64,000 nt of DNA. Origin: an uncultured Siphonobacter sp. Lineage in GTDB: Bacteria > Bacteroidota > Bacteroidia > Cytophagales > Spirosomataceae. The DNA lies in contig CAJYHS010000204.1 in NCBI GenBank assembly GCA_913774715.1, forward strand, positions 233,778 to 297,777, given 5' to 3'. The notes below the pieces were generated by a model, which did no database searches, had not been told where the DNA came from, and worked only from the letters and a program-made list of their open reading frames with translations. The translations under genes were made by a program, and so were the position numbers. This document shows, in pieces, positions 35,565 to 45,688 of this stretch; positions within the stretch are counted from its first letter, which is position 1, and each line of letters opens with the position of its first letter.

Positions 35565-38414
35565 TTACGCTAATTCCATCTTCAAAAACTTCGCCGTGTG
35601 GCTGCCTTTTACTTTAGCTACCGTCTCGGGGGTTCCTTCGGCGATGATCTGGCCGCCGCCATTACCACCTTCGGGGCCTAAGTCAATCACCCAGTCAGAA
35701 ACCTTAATTACGTCCAGGTTATGCTCGATAATAAGGACGGTGTTTCCTTTCGTAACCAGCTTCTGAAGTACGTTGAGCAAATGCTCAATGTCTTTAAAGT
35801 GTAGACCTGTAGTCGGTTCATCGAGGATGTATAAGGTCTTACCCGTATCTTTTTTCGATAGCTCTTCGGCCAGTTTTACCCGCTGAGCTTCACCTCCGGA
35901 TAGGGTAGTGGCCTGTTGTCCTAGGGTCAGGTAACCCAAACCTACTTCGCTCAACGTCTGAACTTTACGAAGAATTTTAGGCTGGTTTTCGAAGAACTCT
36001 ACGGCCTGCTCCACGGTCATATCCAGCACGTCGGAAATGGATTTTCCTTTGAAACGAACTTCCAGCGTTTCGCGGTTAAAGCGTTTGCCTTTACACACTT
36101 CGCAGGGAACGTACACGTCCGGCAGGAATTCCATTTCGATCTTTTTCATCCCGGCTCCTTCGCAACCTTCGCAGCGACCGCCTTTGACGTTAAAACTGAA
36201 ACGTCCGGCCTTATAGCCCCGGATTTTCGCTTCAGGTAACTCTGAAAACAAGGTCCGAATGTCGCTGAACATTCCGGTGTACGTAGCCGGATTGGAACGC
36301 GGCGTCCGACCAATCGGGGACTGGTCGACTTCGATAACCTTATCCAGATGCTCCAGTCCTTCAACGGCTTTATACACCATCGGCTCGCGTTTGGATCGGT
36401 AGAAATGCTGATTCAGAATCGGAAATAGCGTTTCATGAATCAGCGTACTTTTTCCCGAACCCGAAACCCCTGTGATGGAAACCATCGTGCCGAGGGGTAA
36501 CTTGAGGGTTACGTTCTTCAGGTTATTACCGTTCGCTCCGCTAATTTTCAACGTTTTCCCATTCCCTTTTCGACGTTCCGCCGGAATCTCAATGCTTCGG
36601 CGTCCGCTCAGATAGTCGGAAGTGGTGGAGTGATTTTCGAGGAATTGCTGTGGTGTTCCCTGTCCAACGACTGAGCCACCGTGGCGACCCGCACCGGGAC
36701 CAATATCAACGAGATAATCCGATTCGAGCATCATGTCTTTGTCGTGTTCGACGACCAGAACTGTATTACCTAAATCGCGTAAATCCTTAAGTGACTGAAT
36801 TAGTTTGACATTATCCCGCTGGTGAAGGCCAATACTCGGCTCATCCATAATATATAGAACACCTACGAGTTGCGTGCCAATTTGGGTAGCCAGACGAATC
36901 CGCTGAGCTTCACCACCCGATAAACTCCGCAGCGGACGGTTCAGCGTCAGGTAATCCAGACCGATGTTAAGCAGGAAACCAATTCGCTTGCGAATCTCTT
37001 TCAATACTTCCTTCCCAATCACCTGTTGGCGGTCACTCATGCGGTCTTCCAGTCCCATCGTCCAGGACGCAAGTTCTGAAATCTGCATGTTCGCCAGCTC
37101 GGCCACGTTTTTATTATCAATCTTGAACCAGAGGGCTTCTTTCTTGAGTCGGGCCCCGTTACATTCCGGGCAGGATTTAATGACCAGAAAGTCTTTCAGC
37201 CAGTCCTGAATCTTGTCCGAACCGCTTTCCTGCTGACGTTTCAGAAAGTTAATGATCCCCTCATATTTCGTATTCCATTCGGTTCCTTCGTACTTTTTGG
37301 ACGGTACAGGCACGGGTTCATCCGTTCCGTACATCATCATTTCCAGAGCCTCGGGTGGGAATTTTTCAATGGGCGTCGTTAATCCAACTTTGAAGGGTTT
37401 CAATAACACTTCCAGTTGTTTGAAAATCCAGAGTTCCCGGTATTCGCCAATGGGAGCAATGGCTCCGCGACTGATACTCAGTTTTTTATCGGGAATGATC
37501 GAGTCAATAGTAATTTCTTCAATTACGCCCAGACCCTGACACGTGGGGCACCAGCCATAAGGTGAGTTAAAGGAGAATGCGTTCGGAGCGGGCTCGTCGT
37601 AACTAATACCTGAAACGGGGTCCATCAGGTTTTTTGAGAACCAGCGGGTCTGGTCTTTATCGTCCTGAAGTAACATCAGACCTTTCCCCATTTGCAGGGC
37701 TTTTCCCACGGACTGACTCAGGCGGAAACGGTCTTCGTCTTTGGGAATAATGCGATCAATTACGACTTCAATGTCGTGGATTTTGAAGCGATCGAGCTGC
37801 ATTTTCGGCACAATGTCCTGAATTTCACCGTCAACCCGAACTTTGGTATAGCCCTGTTTGGCAATCTGAACAAAAAGCTCGCGATAATGCCCTTTCCGGC
37901 CCCGAATGACGGGAGCCAGCAAGATCGTTTTTCGGTTCTCGTAATCCTTCAAAATCTGGTCAATAACCTGATCCTGTGAAAACTGAACCATTTTGTCACC
38001 CGTAACATAACTGAACGCTTCTCCCGCCCGGGCGTAGAGCAGACGCAGAAAATCATAAATTTCCGTCGTTGTCCCTACCGTCGACCGAGGGTTTTTCGAA
38101 GTCGTTTTCTGTTCAATGGAAATAACGGGGGAGAGGCCTTCAATTTTGTCTACGTCGGGCCGTTCCATCGAGCCGATGAAGCCCCGGGCGTAGGCCGAGA
38201 AGCTTTCCATATACCGACGCTGACCTTCCGCGTAAATGGTATCAAAAGCCAGCGAAGATTTACCCGAACCACTGATGCCCGTAATGACCACCAGTTTGTT
38301 CCGGGGAATGCTTAAATCAACGTTTTTGAGATTGTGCTCGCGGGCACCTAAAATTTCGATAAGTTCCTGACCGCTGGATTCGGTGGATATTGTGGGAAGA
38401 GTGGTTTCTGCCAT
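35565..38414 (-). CDS. uvrA: Excinuclease ABC subunit UvrA
   Basis: This 949-residue damage-recognition ATPase of nucleotide excision repair carries two ABC modules: Walker [13 protein letters not shown] and [13 protein letters not shown], signatures [12 protein letters not shown] and [12 protein letters not shown], with Walker [10 protein letters not shown] and LDEPTTGLH. Zinc modules are present: CPTCQG paired with CPECNG in the first half, and CEGCEG with CEVCKG in the second. Length is normal. UvrA loads UvrB at lesions and is recruited by Mfd, also in the window. Monocistronic with its own terminator. Confidence 0.97.
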   Translation of the reverse strand: MAETTLPTISTESSGQELIEILGAREHNLKNVDLSIPRNKLVVITGISGSGKSSLAFDTIYAEGQRRYMESFSAYARGFIGSMERPDVDKIEGLSPVISIEQKTTSKNPRSTVGTTTEIYDFLRLLYARAGEAFSYVTGDKMVQFSQDQVIDQILKDYENRKTILLAPVIRGRKGHYRELFVQIAKQGYTKVRVDGEIQDIVPKMQLDRFKIHDIEVVIDRIIPKDEDRFRLSQSVGKALQMGKGLMLLQDDKDQTRWFSKNLMDPVSGISYDEPAPNAFSFNSPYGWCPTCQGLGVIEEITIDSIIPDKKLSISRGAIAPIGEYRELWIFKQLEVLLKPFKVGLTTPIEKFPPEALEMMMYGTDEPVPVPSKKYEGTEWNTKYEGIINFLKRQQESGSDKIQDWLKDFLVIKSCPECNGARLKKEALWFKIDNKNVAELANMQISELASWTMGLEDRMSDRQQVIGKEVLKEIRKRIGFLLNIGLDYLTLNRPLRSLSGGEAQRIRLATQIGTQLVGVLYIMDEPSIGLHQRDNVKLIQSLKDLRDLGNTVLVVEHDKDMMLESDYLVDIGPGAGRHGGSVVGQGTPQQFLENHSTTSDYLSGRRSIEIPAERRKGNGKTLKISGANGNNLKNVTLKLPLGTMVSITGVSGSGKSTLIHETLFPILNQHFYRSKREPMVYKAVEGLEHLDKVIEVDQSPIGRTPRSNPATYTGMFSDIRTLFSELPEAKIRGYKAGRFSFNVKGGRCEGCEGAGMKKIEMEFLPDVYVPCEVCKGKRFNRETLEVRFKGKSISDVLDMTVEQAVEFFENQPKILRKVQTLSEVGLGYLTLGQQATTLSGGEAQRVKLAEELSKKDTGKTLYILDEPTTGLHFKDIEHLLNVLQKLVTKGNTVLIIEHNLDVIKVSDWVIDLGPEGGNGGGQIIAEGTPETVAKVKGSHTAKFLKMELA

Positions 38415-38620
38415 GAAGTCCTAACAACGTAAAAACAAGTAAAGTTACCGCTTTTAACTATTTTTTTCAGTGTCTAAACCGAAACGAATTCGGGTAAATA
38501 GATACCTTCGTAGATTAATAAAATTTTTTATTATTGGATAGAGTCTGAAACGCAACGTTTCCTCTTCCAGTACTAAGAAAGCGATGCATAACCATTAGCC
38601 CGCTATTCCTTTCGATACCT

Positions 38621-40705
38621 ATGAAAAAGCTCGTTATACCTATTATAGGCTGTTTTTTGAGCCTCAGCAGTCTTGCCCAGCAAGCTCCTAAACCCTACGG
38701 AGCCGTTCCCTCCGCTCGTCAGTTGAAATGGCATGAGACGGAAATGTATAACATTGTCCACTTCACGCCCACGACTTTCGAGGACAAGGAATGGGGGTAC
38801 GGGGATGCCAATCCTACTACCTTTAATCCCTCTAATTTTGATGCGGAACAGATTGTTCGGGCCGCTAAAGCGGGTGGTTCCAAGGGTATTGTCTTCGTAG
38901 CAAAACACCACGACGGTTTTTGTCTCTGGCCTACCAAAACGACAGACTATAATATCTCTAAAAGTCCGTTCCGCAACGGCAAGGGAGATATGGTGCGGGA
39001 AATGATGCTGGCTTGTCAGAAATACGGCCTGAAACTGGGCTTATACTGCTCACCCTGGGATCGGAATAATGCTTCCTATGGAACGGATAAATACCTGGCA
39101 ATCTATCAGGCTCAGCTGAAAGAGTTATATACGAATTACGGTCCGCTGTTCATGTCCTGGCACGATGGAGCCAACGGAGGAGATGGTTATTACGGCGGAG
39201 CCCGCGAATCGCGGAAAATTAATAATCTGACGTATTATGACTGGGATAAAACCTGGGCAATCACTCGAAAACTACAACCTAATGCGAACATTTTCAGCGA
39301 TGTAGGCTGGGATGTTCGATGGGTGGGTAATGAAAGAGGCTTTGCTAACGAAACGTGCTGGGCCACGTTTACGCCGACTTCTGCCGATGGTAAAAGCAAA
39401 GGCGTACCTGGCAATGCGAATGATTACGACGCTCCAACCGGAACCCGGAATGGAGAAAAATGGATACCAGCGGAGTGCGACGTACCGTTGCGTCCGGGCT
39501 GGTTTTATCACGCCAGTCAGGATGGTAAATCCAAAACACCGCAACAGTTACTTGATCTGTATTACAAGAGTGTCGGTCGCGGAGCGGCTCTGGATTTAGG
39601 GTTATCGCCTGATAAAACAGGACAACTGCACAATGATGACGTAGTAATCCTGAAAGCATTTGGCGAAATGCTGCGGAAAACCTTTGCAACGAATCTGGCT
39701 AAAACGGCTCAGATTTCGGCAACGGAAGGTCGCGGAGCGGCATTTGCTACCAAGAATATTCTCGATAATAAACACCAGACGTACTGGGCTAGTAAGGATG
39801 AGGCAACCACTCCGGAATTTACCCTGACCTGGAAAACGCCCGTGACATTCAACATTCTGAGTCTCCGGGAAGCCATTGCTTTGGGTCAGCGAATTGAAGA
39901 ATTCAAGCTGGACGTTTGGGAAAAAGGAGCATGGAAAGAAATCCATACCGGAACGAGCGTGGGTGCCTTGCGACTGGTGCGGTTACCGAACTACTATTCC
40001 ACGGAAAAAATCCGTGTTCGTATTACTAAATCACCTGTTGCCGTAACCGTTAGTGAGTTAGGCATCTACGCAGAACCCGAACAGTTAGTAGCTCCGGTGA
40101 TTCAACGCAATCAAAAAGGAATGGTAACGATTGAATCCCCGGTTTCGGTGCGTGAAATTCGGTATACCTTAGATGGTTCAGAGCCCCGGGCTAGTTCGGC
40201 TTTGTATACGGAACGCTTCCTGTTACCTCAAGCCACAACGGTGAAAGCCAAGGCATTCGGAAAATCTCAGAGTGGTCCGGTAGCTTCGGTTGATTTTGAC
40301 CTGCCCTCAACGAAATGGAGCATTGATCAGAAAGCAGATCGGGCCATTGATGGCGATGCAAAAACCGTTTGGGTTTCGGATAAAAAAGAAAAATACCCGC
40401 ATACCCTGACGCTGAATCTGGGTGAAGAAGTTACCCTGAAAGGATTTACCTATACCCCTGACGCTTCGGATCACCGTCGCGGCACGGTGTATAAATATCA
40501 GGTTTTCCTGTCGGCAGACGGCGAAAGCTGGGGCAAAGCCGTAGCTGAAGGACGTTTTGATAACATTCAGAATAACCCACTGGAACAACGCATTCTCTTC
40601 AAGAAAGCACAATCCGCTCAGTACCTGCGTTTTGTAGCCCTGGAGGCAACAGAATCCAGCGAAGCGGTAGCGAACGTAGCTGAATTAGGCGTTATTACTA
40701 AGTAG
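38621..40705 (+). CDS. Alpha-L-fucosidase (GH29) with C-terminal accessory domains
   Basis: The protein has 694 residues. Signal peptide (FLSLSSLAQ), then a GH29 TIM barrel (about 25-345): YNIVHFTPTTFEDKEWGYGD, KGIVFVAKHHDGFCLWPTK, YCSPWDRN, and a nucleophile Asp candidate in LFMSWHDGANGGDG. The form resembles the GH29-B branch, which favours branched alpha-1,3/1,4 fucose. After it come a discoidin-like region, a chitobiase-type segment (IRYTLDGSEPRASSALY) and a second F5/8-type region (about 560-690), which could bind glycans. It is the first gene of a two-gene unit with the GH125 gene and part of the glycan cluster. Confidence 0.88.
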   Translation: MKKLVIPIIGCFLSLSSLAQQAPKPYGAVPSARQLKWHETEMYNIVHFTPTTFEDKEWGYGDANPTTFNPSNFDAEQIVRAAKAGGSKGIVFVAKHHDGFCLWPTKTTDYNISKSPFRNGKGDMVREMMLACQKYGLKLGLYCSPWDRNNASYGTDKYLAIYQAQLKELYTNYGPLFMSWHDGANGGDGYYGGARESRKINNLTYYDWDKTWAITRKLQPNANIFSDVGWDVRWVGNERGFANETCWATFTPTSADGKSKGVPGNANDYDAPTGTRNGEKWIPAECDVPLRPGWFYHASQDGKSKTPQQLLDLYYKSVGRGAALDLGLSPDKTGQLHNDDVVILKAFGEMLRKTFATNLAKTAQISATEGRGAAFATKNILDNKHQTYWASKDEATTPEFTLTWKTPVTFNILSLREAIALGQRIEEFKLDVWEKGAWKEIHTGTSVGALRLVRLPNYYSTEKIRVRITKSPVAVTVSELGIYAEPEQLVAPVIQRNQKGMVTIESPVSVREIRYTLDGSEPRASSALYTERFLLPQATTVKAKAFGKSQSGPVASVDFDLPSTKWSIDQKADRAIDGDAKTVWVSDKKEKYPHTLTLNLGEEVTLKGFTYTPDASDHRRGTVYKYQVFLSADGESWGKAVAEGRFDNIQNNPLEQRILFKKAQSAQYLRFVALEATESSEAVANVAELGVITK

Positions 40706-40819
40706 CAGGGAATGGATTGATACAGATTGTTCGTAAATGATCCGTATCGATCTGAGTTTGAAAAGAGGTTTCTGAACTATATTTCCTGAAACTCTAAACG
40801 GAAAACAGTCAACTTAATC

Positions 40820-42232
40820 ATGAATCGTAGAGATTTTATACAAAACACGGCTTTGGCCGGAGCGGGTCTGATGCTTCCCCTGTCGGGCATGGCGGCCAGT
40901 TTCCCCGAAGTTCGGGTAGCCGCTTCCAAACGGAATTTTACGAGTAAGGCGGTGGAATCCACCATTCAACGGGTTCAGAAAATGATTGCCGATGAAGAAC
41001 TGGCCTGGTTATTCGGTAACTGCTTCCCTAATACGCTGGATACTACGGTTCATTACAGCGAGAAAAACGGTAAGCCCGATACGTTCGTCATCACGGGGGA
41101 CATCGATGCCATGTGGCTGCGGGACAGTACAGCTCAGGTTTGGCCTTATTTATCATTAGTGAAAGATGATGAACCGCTGAAAAAACTCATTCAGGGCGTG
41201 GTTCGTCGCCAGACGCAGTGCATTCTGATTGATCCCTATGCAAATGCGTTTTATAACGGCCCCGGTCACAGCGAGTGGTATTCGGATAACACGAAGATGA
41301 AACCCGAACTGCACGAGCGGAAATGGGAAATCGATTCATTGTGTTACCCCATTCGTCTGGCGTACGGATACTGGAAAACGACGGGTGATACCAGTCCGTT
41401 TGATAATGACTGGAAGCAGGCCATTCGTCTGGTTCTTCAGACCTTTAAAGAGCAACAACGCAAGGAAAATCGTGGACCTTACAGTTTCACCCGTAAAACG
41501 GCCTGGTCTACAGATACCGTTCCCGGTGATGGCTGGGGTAACCCCACGAAACCCGTAGGCTTGATTACCAGCATTTTCCGTCCTTCGGATGATGCTACGA
41601 CATTTCCCTTCCTGGTACCTTCCAACTTCTTTGCGGTAGCTTCGCTGCGTCAGGCGGCTGAAATCAGTCAGAAAATTGGCGATGCGGCGTTAGCGAAAGA
41701 ATGTAAAACGCTGGCGGATGAAGTAGATCAGGCTCTGAAGAAATACGCCATTGTCGAGCATCCGAAATTCGGTAAGGTATATCCCTTCGAAGTAGATGGT
41801 TTCGGTAACGCCCTGTTCATGGACGATGCTAACGTGCCTAGTTTGCTGGCTTTGCCTTACCTGGATTCGGTTTCGGTCAAAGATCCGATTTATCAGAATA
41901 CGCGTAAGCTGATTCTCAGCGATTCCAACCCTTATTTTGCCAAAGGAAAAGCAGGCGAGGGAATCGGTAGTCCTCACACACTGGTAGACAGCATCTGGCC
42001 CATTTCGGTAACCATGCGTGCCTTAACCTCGACGAGTGATACCGAAATCCGTGATCAGTTACGTCAGCAAAAAATGACCCATGCCGGAACGGGCTTCATG
42101 CACGAATCTTTCAATAAAGACGATGCTATGAAATTCACCCGTAAATGGTTTGCCTGGTCAAACACGCTGTTCGGTGAAATGGTATTAAAAGTAGCCAACG
42201 AACGTCCTGCGATTTTGAAAGGGAAGTTATAG
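40820..42232 (+). CDS. GH125 exo-alpha-1,6-mannosidase
   Basis: This is a 470-residue member of GH125, enzymes that trim alpha-1,6-linked mannose. The N-terminus MNRRDFIQNTALAGAGLMLP is a twin-arginine signal. Family features are GDIDAMWLRDSTAQVWPYL, QCILIDPYANAFYNGPGHSEWYSD, KWEIDSLCYPIRLAYGYW, RPSDDATTFPFLVPSNFFAV, DDANVPSLLALPYL and HESFNKDDAMKFTRKWFAWSN. It lies 114 bp after the GH29 gene on the same strand. With GH29, GH20 and the aspartylglucosaminidase it makes a set suited to N-glycan degradation. Confidence 0.92.
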   Translation: MNRRDFIQNTALAGAGLMLPLSGMAASFPEVRVAASKRNFTSKAVESTIQRVQKMIADEELAWLFGNCFPNTLDTTVHYSEKNGKPDTFVITGDIDAMWLRDSTAQVWPYLSLVKDDEPLKKLIQGVVRRQTQCILIDPYANAFYNGPGHSEWYSDNTKMKPELHERKWEIDSLCYPIRLAYGYWKTTGDTSPFDNDWKQAIRLVLQTFKEQQRKENRGPYSFTRKTAWSTDTVPGDGWGNPTKPVGLITSIFRPSDDATTFPFLVPSNFFAVASLRQAAEISQKIGDAALAKECKTLADEVDQALKKYAIVEHPKFGKVYPFEVDGFGNALFMDDANVPSLLALPYLDSVSVKDPIYQNTRKLILSDSNPYFAKGKAGEGIGSPHTLVDSIWPISVTMRALTSTSDTEIRDQLRQQKMTHAGTGFMHESFNKDDAMKFTRKWFAWSNTLFGEMVLKVANERPAILKGKL

Positions 42233-42245
42233 TTAGTAACTGATA

Positions 42246-42309
42246 TATAATAAATACACCCTTCTGGAACTGGAACGTAATCCAATATCTGAAGGGTGTA
42301 TTTATTATA
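42246..42309. terminator. Bidirectional terminator between GH125 and GH20 genes
   Basis: Perfect 19-bp arms (42246-42264 with 42291-42309) enclose a 26-nt loop between two convergent genes. Confidence 0.75.
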
Positions 42310-42317
42310 CGAGTTTC

Positions 42318-44162
42318 TTACTTTTTCGGTTGCTTATCAGGCATCGGTGTACCATTTACCAACGTCGTTGTCGCTACGATACTGCGGTGTCCTTCAGGCG
42401 TTACTACGATTGTTTTCAGATCAACCCGGCGATTTTGTGGAATCGTTAATGCAATGGGTTTGGCGTATTGATACGTCGCCTCACTCGGCATATAGCCGTC
42501 GATGGTGTAATAGATTTTAGCCCCTTCCACGGGAGCTTTCAGACTAATTGTAAACTGATTGCCCCGCAAGGTATCTTCCTTCGGCATGCCAATGGCCGTA
42601 GGTACCCGGAAGTATAGATTCCGTTTTTCCATCTTCCGTAAGTAAACGGGTAAACGCTGCTCCGAAAACTCGGTAAAATCCTTGCGGCTCATGGGCGACC
42701 AAGCCACTTCCGCCAACGCCAGAGCCCGTGGGAAATACATGTACTGAGCTTTGGCGGCCGTAGGAATGTACTCCGTCCATAAGTTCGCCTGAACGCCTTT
42801 GATATGTTTCTGCTGCTCGGCCGTTAACTCTTTTGGCGTAGGATCATAAGAATACGTTTTCTCCAAGGGTAAAAATCCACCAATAGCCAGCGGTTCCTGT
42901 TTACGGTCTTTGCTCTGGTAATGATCAATGTAGACGTATCCATTGGGGGACATAATCACGTCGTGATTTTCCTTCGCGGCGGCAATTCCGCCCTCTTCGC
43001 CTCGCCAGCTCATTACCGTGGCATTGGGAGCTAAGCCCCCTTCCAGAATTTCGTCCCAGCCAATGATGTTACGGCCTTTGGAATTCAGGAATTTTTCAAT
43101 CCGTCGAATGAAGTAACTCTGTAAACCGTGCTCATCTTTCAGGTTTTCTTTCTTAATCAGGTTCTGGCAAAACTCCGACTCCTTCCAGCGGTCCTTCGGA
43201 CATTCGTCGCCGCCAATGTGAATGTAAGGCGAAGGGAAAATATCCATTACTTCCGTTAACACATTTTCCAGAAACTGAAAGGTCTCTTCTTTCGGACAGA
43301 ATACATCTTTATGCACCCCCCAGGTACCCTGAACTTTGAAAGGGCCGGGCGTACAGCCTAACTCTGGATAAGCCGCCAGAGCCGCCGTCGCGTGACCGGG
43401 TAACTCGATTTCGGGAATGACGGTAATGTGCCGTTCGGCGGCATATTTTACTACTTCGCGAGCTTCATCCTGGGTATAGAAACCACCGTATTTAATTCCA
43501 TCGAACTGTTGAGGCATCCGGTCTCCGTAAGCACCAATCAGCGTTTCATCACGATAAGCTCCTACCTGCGTTAGCTTCGGATATTTTTTAATTTCCAGTC
43601 TCCATCCCTGATCTTCCGTTAAATGCCAGTGGAAACGATTGAATTTCAGCATTGCCATTTCGTCAATCATCTGCTTGATAAACGAGAGCGGCATGTAGTG
43701 ACGGCCCACGTCCATCATCAAGCCCCGATATCCAAAACGCGGATGATCCTCGATGGAAACGGAAGCTATCACGGGTTTAGCTTCCCCCGTAATCAACTGC
43801 ATCACGGACTGTAATCCGTAAAATAGCCCGGCATCTTTACCCAAAATCTGGACGCTTTGTGGCGTAGCTTTCAGTTCATAACCTTCAGCCGGCAAGCCCG
43901 TTTTTTCGATAAAAGCTACGTAGTTTGAAGCAGGTGCTTTAGTAACGACTTTCAACTCAGCACCCGTCCGTTTCTTCAGATACTGGTTGAGTAAACCCGC
44001 CAGCCGTTTCGCTTCGGGCGTGGAAGCCACTAACTGCGTTTGATTCGTAAACTGAAACTTACCCGATCCTTGTTGCTGGGATACGGGCTGGGGGATAATG
44101 AATTGCCCAGAAGACGTCAGACAGGCCGCCGCCAAGAAGGCAGAAAGAATAAAACGTTTCAT
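42318..44162 (-). CDS. Beta-N-acetylhexosaminidase (GH20)
   Basis: The protein has 614 residues. A signal peptide (FLAAACLTSSGQ) and a GH20b alpha/beta N-domain (about 20-140) lead into the catalytic barrel, which opens with RFGYRGLMMDVGRHYMP. The catalytic pair is Asp319-Glu320 in HIGGDECPKDRW. Trp residues of the active-site pocket appear in FHWHLTEDQGWRLEIKKYP, VMSWRGEEGG and QANLWTEYI. A C-terminal chitobiase-like domain includes KIYYTIDGYMPS. The enzyme removes terminal beta-GlcNAc or GalNAc. It is transcribed with or just after the aspartylglucosaminidase gene (144 bp apart). Confidence 0.94.
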   Translation of the reverse strand: MKRFILSAFLAAACLTSSGQFIIPQPVSQQQGSGKFQFTNQTQLVASTPEAKRLAGLLNQYLKKRTGAELKVVTKAPASNYVAFIEKTGLPAEGYELKATPQSVQILGKDAGLFYGLQSVMQLITGEAKPVIASVSIEDHPRFGYRGLMMDVGRHYMPLSFIKQMIDEMAMLKFNRFHWHLTEDQGWRLEIKKYPKLTQVGAYRDETLIGAYGDRMPQQFDGIKYGGFYTQDEAREVVKYAAERHITVIPEIELPGHATAALAAYPELGCTPGPFKVQGTWGVHKDVFCPKEETFQFLENVLTEVMDIFPSPYIHIGGDECPKDRWKESEFCQNLIKKENLKDEHGLQSYFIRRIEKFLNSKGRNIIGWDEILEGGLAPNATVMSWRGEEGGIAAAKENHDVIMSPNGYVYIDHYQSKDRKQEPLAIGGFLPLEKTYSYDPTPKELTAEQQKHIKGVQANLWTEYIPTAAKAQYMYFPRALALAEVAWSPMSRKDFTEFSEQRLPVYLRKMEKRNLYFRVPTAIGMPKEDTLRGNQFTISLKAPVEGAKIYYTIDGYMPSEATYQYAKPIALTIPQNRRVDLKTIVVTPEGHRSIVATTTLVNGTPMPDKQPKK

Positions 44163-44306
44163 GAAAAAGAGGTTTCTTTTCCTGTTAAACAGGACTTTTG
44201 ACCGTCAAAGTAAGTGGTGAATAAGTCGAGGTCGATGAAGTATTTTTAGCTTAGCTTTGAGCAAACGATTGTACTGAGGCGAACAAACGGTTGCACAACT
44301 TTCAGC

Positions 44307-45350
44307 TTACTTATAATAGCTTTCGGCCATAAAGACCTTTCCGCCGTCGTCGGCTTTTGTGACGGCATAACTGAATCCTTTGTTTACGGAATAAGCTCCT
44401 ACTTCACCCTGAAGGTTAATGGCGATGAAACCTACCTGAAAGTCTTTGGCTTTCTTGGGGTTAATCTTTACCAGACGCTCTACGGCTTTTTTGCAGGCTT
44501 CCATGGGTGTAGCACCGTTTCGCATGAATTCCACCACGAGGTGAGTACCGCCCAAACGAATCACTTCTTCGCCTTGACCGGAAGAAGTCGCCGCCCCCAC
44601 TTCACCATCTACGTATAAACCGGCACCAATAATGGGTGAATCACCAATACGGCCCCGCATTTTAAACGCCATGCCGCTGGTAGTACAGGAACCCGACACC
44701 CGTCCTTTGGCATCCATTGCAATGGTGCCCATGGTATCGTGGTTAAAGGAGCCATCTTCAAACTGATTCGGAGCGAAAGGACCACCCGCAGCTCGTTTTG
44801 GCGTTTTACCCTGTTGTTGTTCAATATTCATCAACGGCTTATACTCCGATTTTTTCAGCCATTCTTTATACGATTTTTCCGCATCTGCCGAGAGTTTGTC
44901 TTCTTCCAGCTTAAAGCCATTGGCTACTGCAAACTGCTGGGCACCCTCGCCAATGAGCATCACGTGCGGCGTAGTTTCCATTACCTTACGGGCTACCGAA
45001 ATCGGGTGAAGAATTCGCTCCAGTCCTGCTACCGATCCGCAATCATACTTTTCATTCATGATACATGCATCGAGCGTTACGTGCCCTTCGCGATCAGGGT
45101 TACCACCTAAACCTACGCAGCAGCTGATCTCGCTCTCAATGGATCGGGCCGATTCTTCTACCGCGTCCAGAGCATAACCACCGGGCTTAAGAACTTTCCA
45201 GGCCGCCGCGTTTACCGCTAATCCGCTATCCCAGGTTGACACAACGATGGGCTTAACTGCTGCAGATTTAGGCAGAGCAAAAAGGGAGCGAACCGGACTG
45301 AGTGATACAGCGAAGGCAGACCAGCGAAGAAAGGAACGACGCGTTGTCAT
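44307..45350 (-). CDS. N4-(beta-N-acetylglucosaminyl)-L-asparaginase-like Ntn hydrolase (aspartylglucosaminidase)
   Basis: This 347-residue precursor has a twin-arginine type signal (TTRRSFLRWSAFAVSLS). It belongs to the isoaspartyl peptidase / aspartylglucosaminidase family, which self-cleaves before a Thr. Here that is HDT-MGTIAMD with Thr206 as the new N-terminus. Other landmarks: WDSGLAVNAAAWKVL (AGA-type start), CCVGLGGNPDREGHVTLDAC, SGMAFKMRGRIGDSPIIGAGLYVD and a GGTHLVVEFMRNG-like end. The WDSG and RGRIGDSP forms fit AGA better than isoaspartyl peptidase. AGA cuts the GlcNAc-Asn bond of N-glycans. It is divergent from the ROK gene. Confidence 0.85.
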   Translation of the reverse strand: MTTRRSFLRWSAFAVSLSPVRSLFALPKSAAVKPIVVSTWDSGLAVNAAAWKVLKPGGYALDAVEESARSIESEISCCVGLGGNPDREGHVTLDACIMNEKYDCGSVAGLERILHPISVARKVMETTPHVMLIGEGAQQFAVANGFKLEEDKLSADAEKSYKEWLKKSEYKPLMNIEQQQGKTPKRAAGGPFAPNQFEDGSFNHDTMGTIAMDAKGRVSGSCTTSGMAFKMRGRIGDSPIIGAGLYVDGEVGAATSSGQGEEVIRLGGTHLVVEFMRNGATPMEACKKAVERLVKINPKKAKDFQVGFIAINLQGEVGAYSVNKGFSYAVTKADDGGKVFMAESYYK

Positions 45351-45552
45351 GAAGTGAATAATTTATTAATGAGTGTAAATCGAAATGATATAAAATTCTG
45401 TACGTCAAGTAAAAACAGAATCTTCAGACTACCTGTAGAGCAAACCTCAAAGATTCATTCTCATAAAATCGGTCTCTACCAATTTATAATCTAAAGAATT
45501 TTAATGTGAAGATGCGGAATACTTTTCTGACATTTCCTATAAAATCGACCAG

Positions 45553-45602
45553 ATTGTAAATAATTTGTTAATATTTTTATAAAACAAGTGTTTATTTACA
45601 AT
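45553..45602. promoter_or_regulatory. Inverted repeat in the ROK / aspartylglucosaminidase intergenic region
   Basis: ATTGTAAATAA (45553-45563) and TTATTTACAAT (45592-45602) are perfect 11-bp inverted arms 28 bp apart, in an AT-rich 335-bp divergent region that holds no gene. AT-rich half-sites suit ROK-type repressors, so this could be where the regulator binds. A palindrome GGTTCGAACC lies nearby at 45617. Confidence 0.45.
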
Positions 45603-45688
45603 AAATTTTCAAAACTGGTTCGAACCTATGGTCATCTTTACTTCTGACGAAATTATTTGAAAAACCATCTCTCTAAATCTGTACTGTG

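Noticed and set aside
45617..45626. GGTTCGAACC, which resembles a tRNA T-loop
   Set aside because: No cloverleaf or acceptor stem can be drawn around it; it is a 10-bp palindrome in an AT-rich promoter region.
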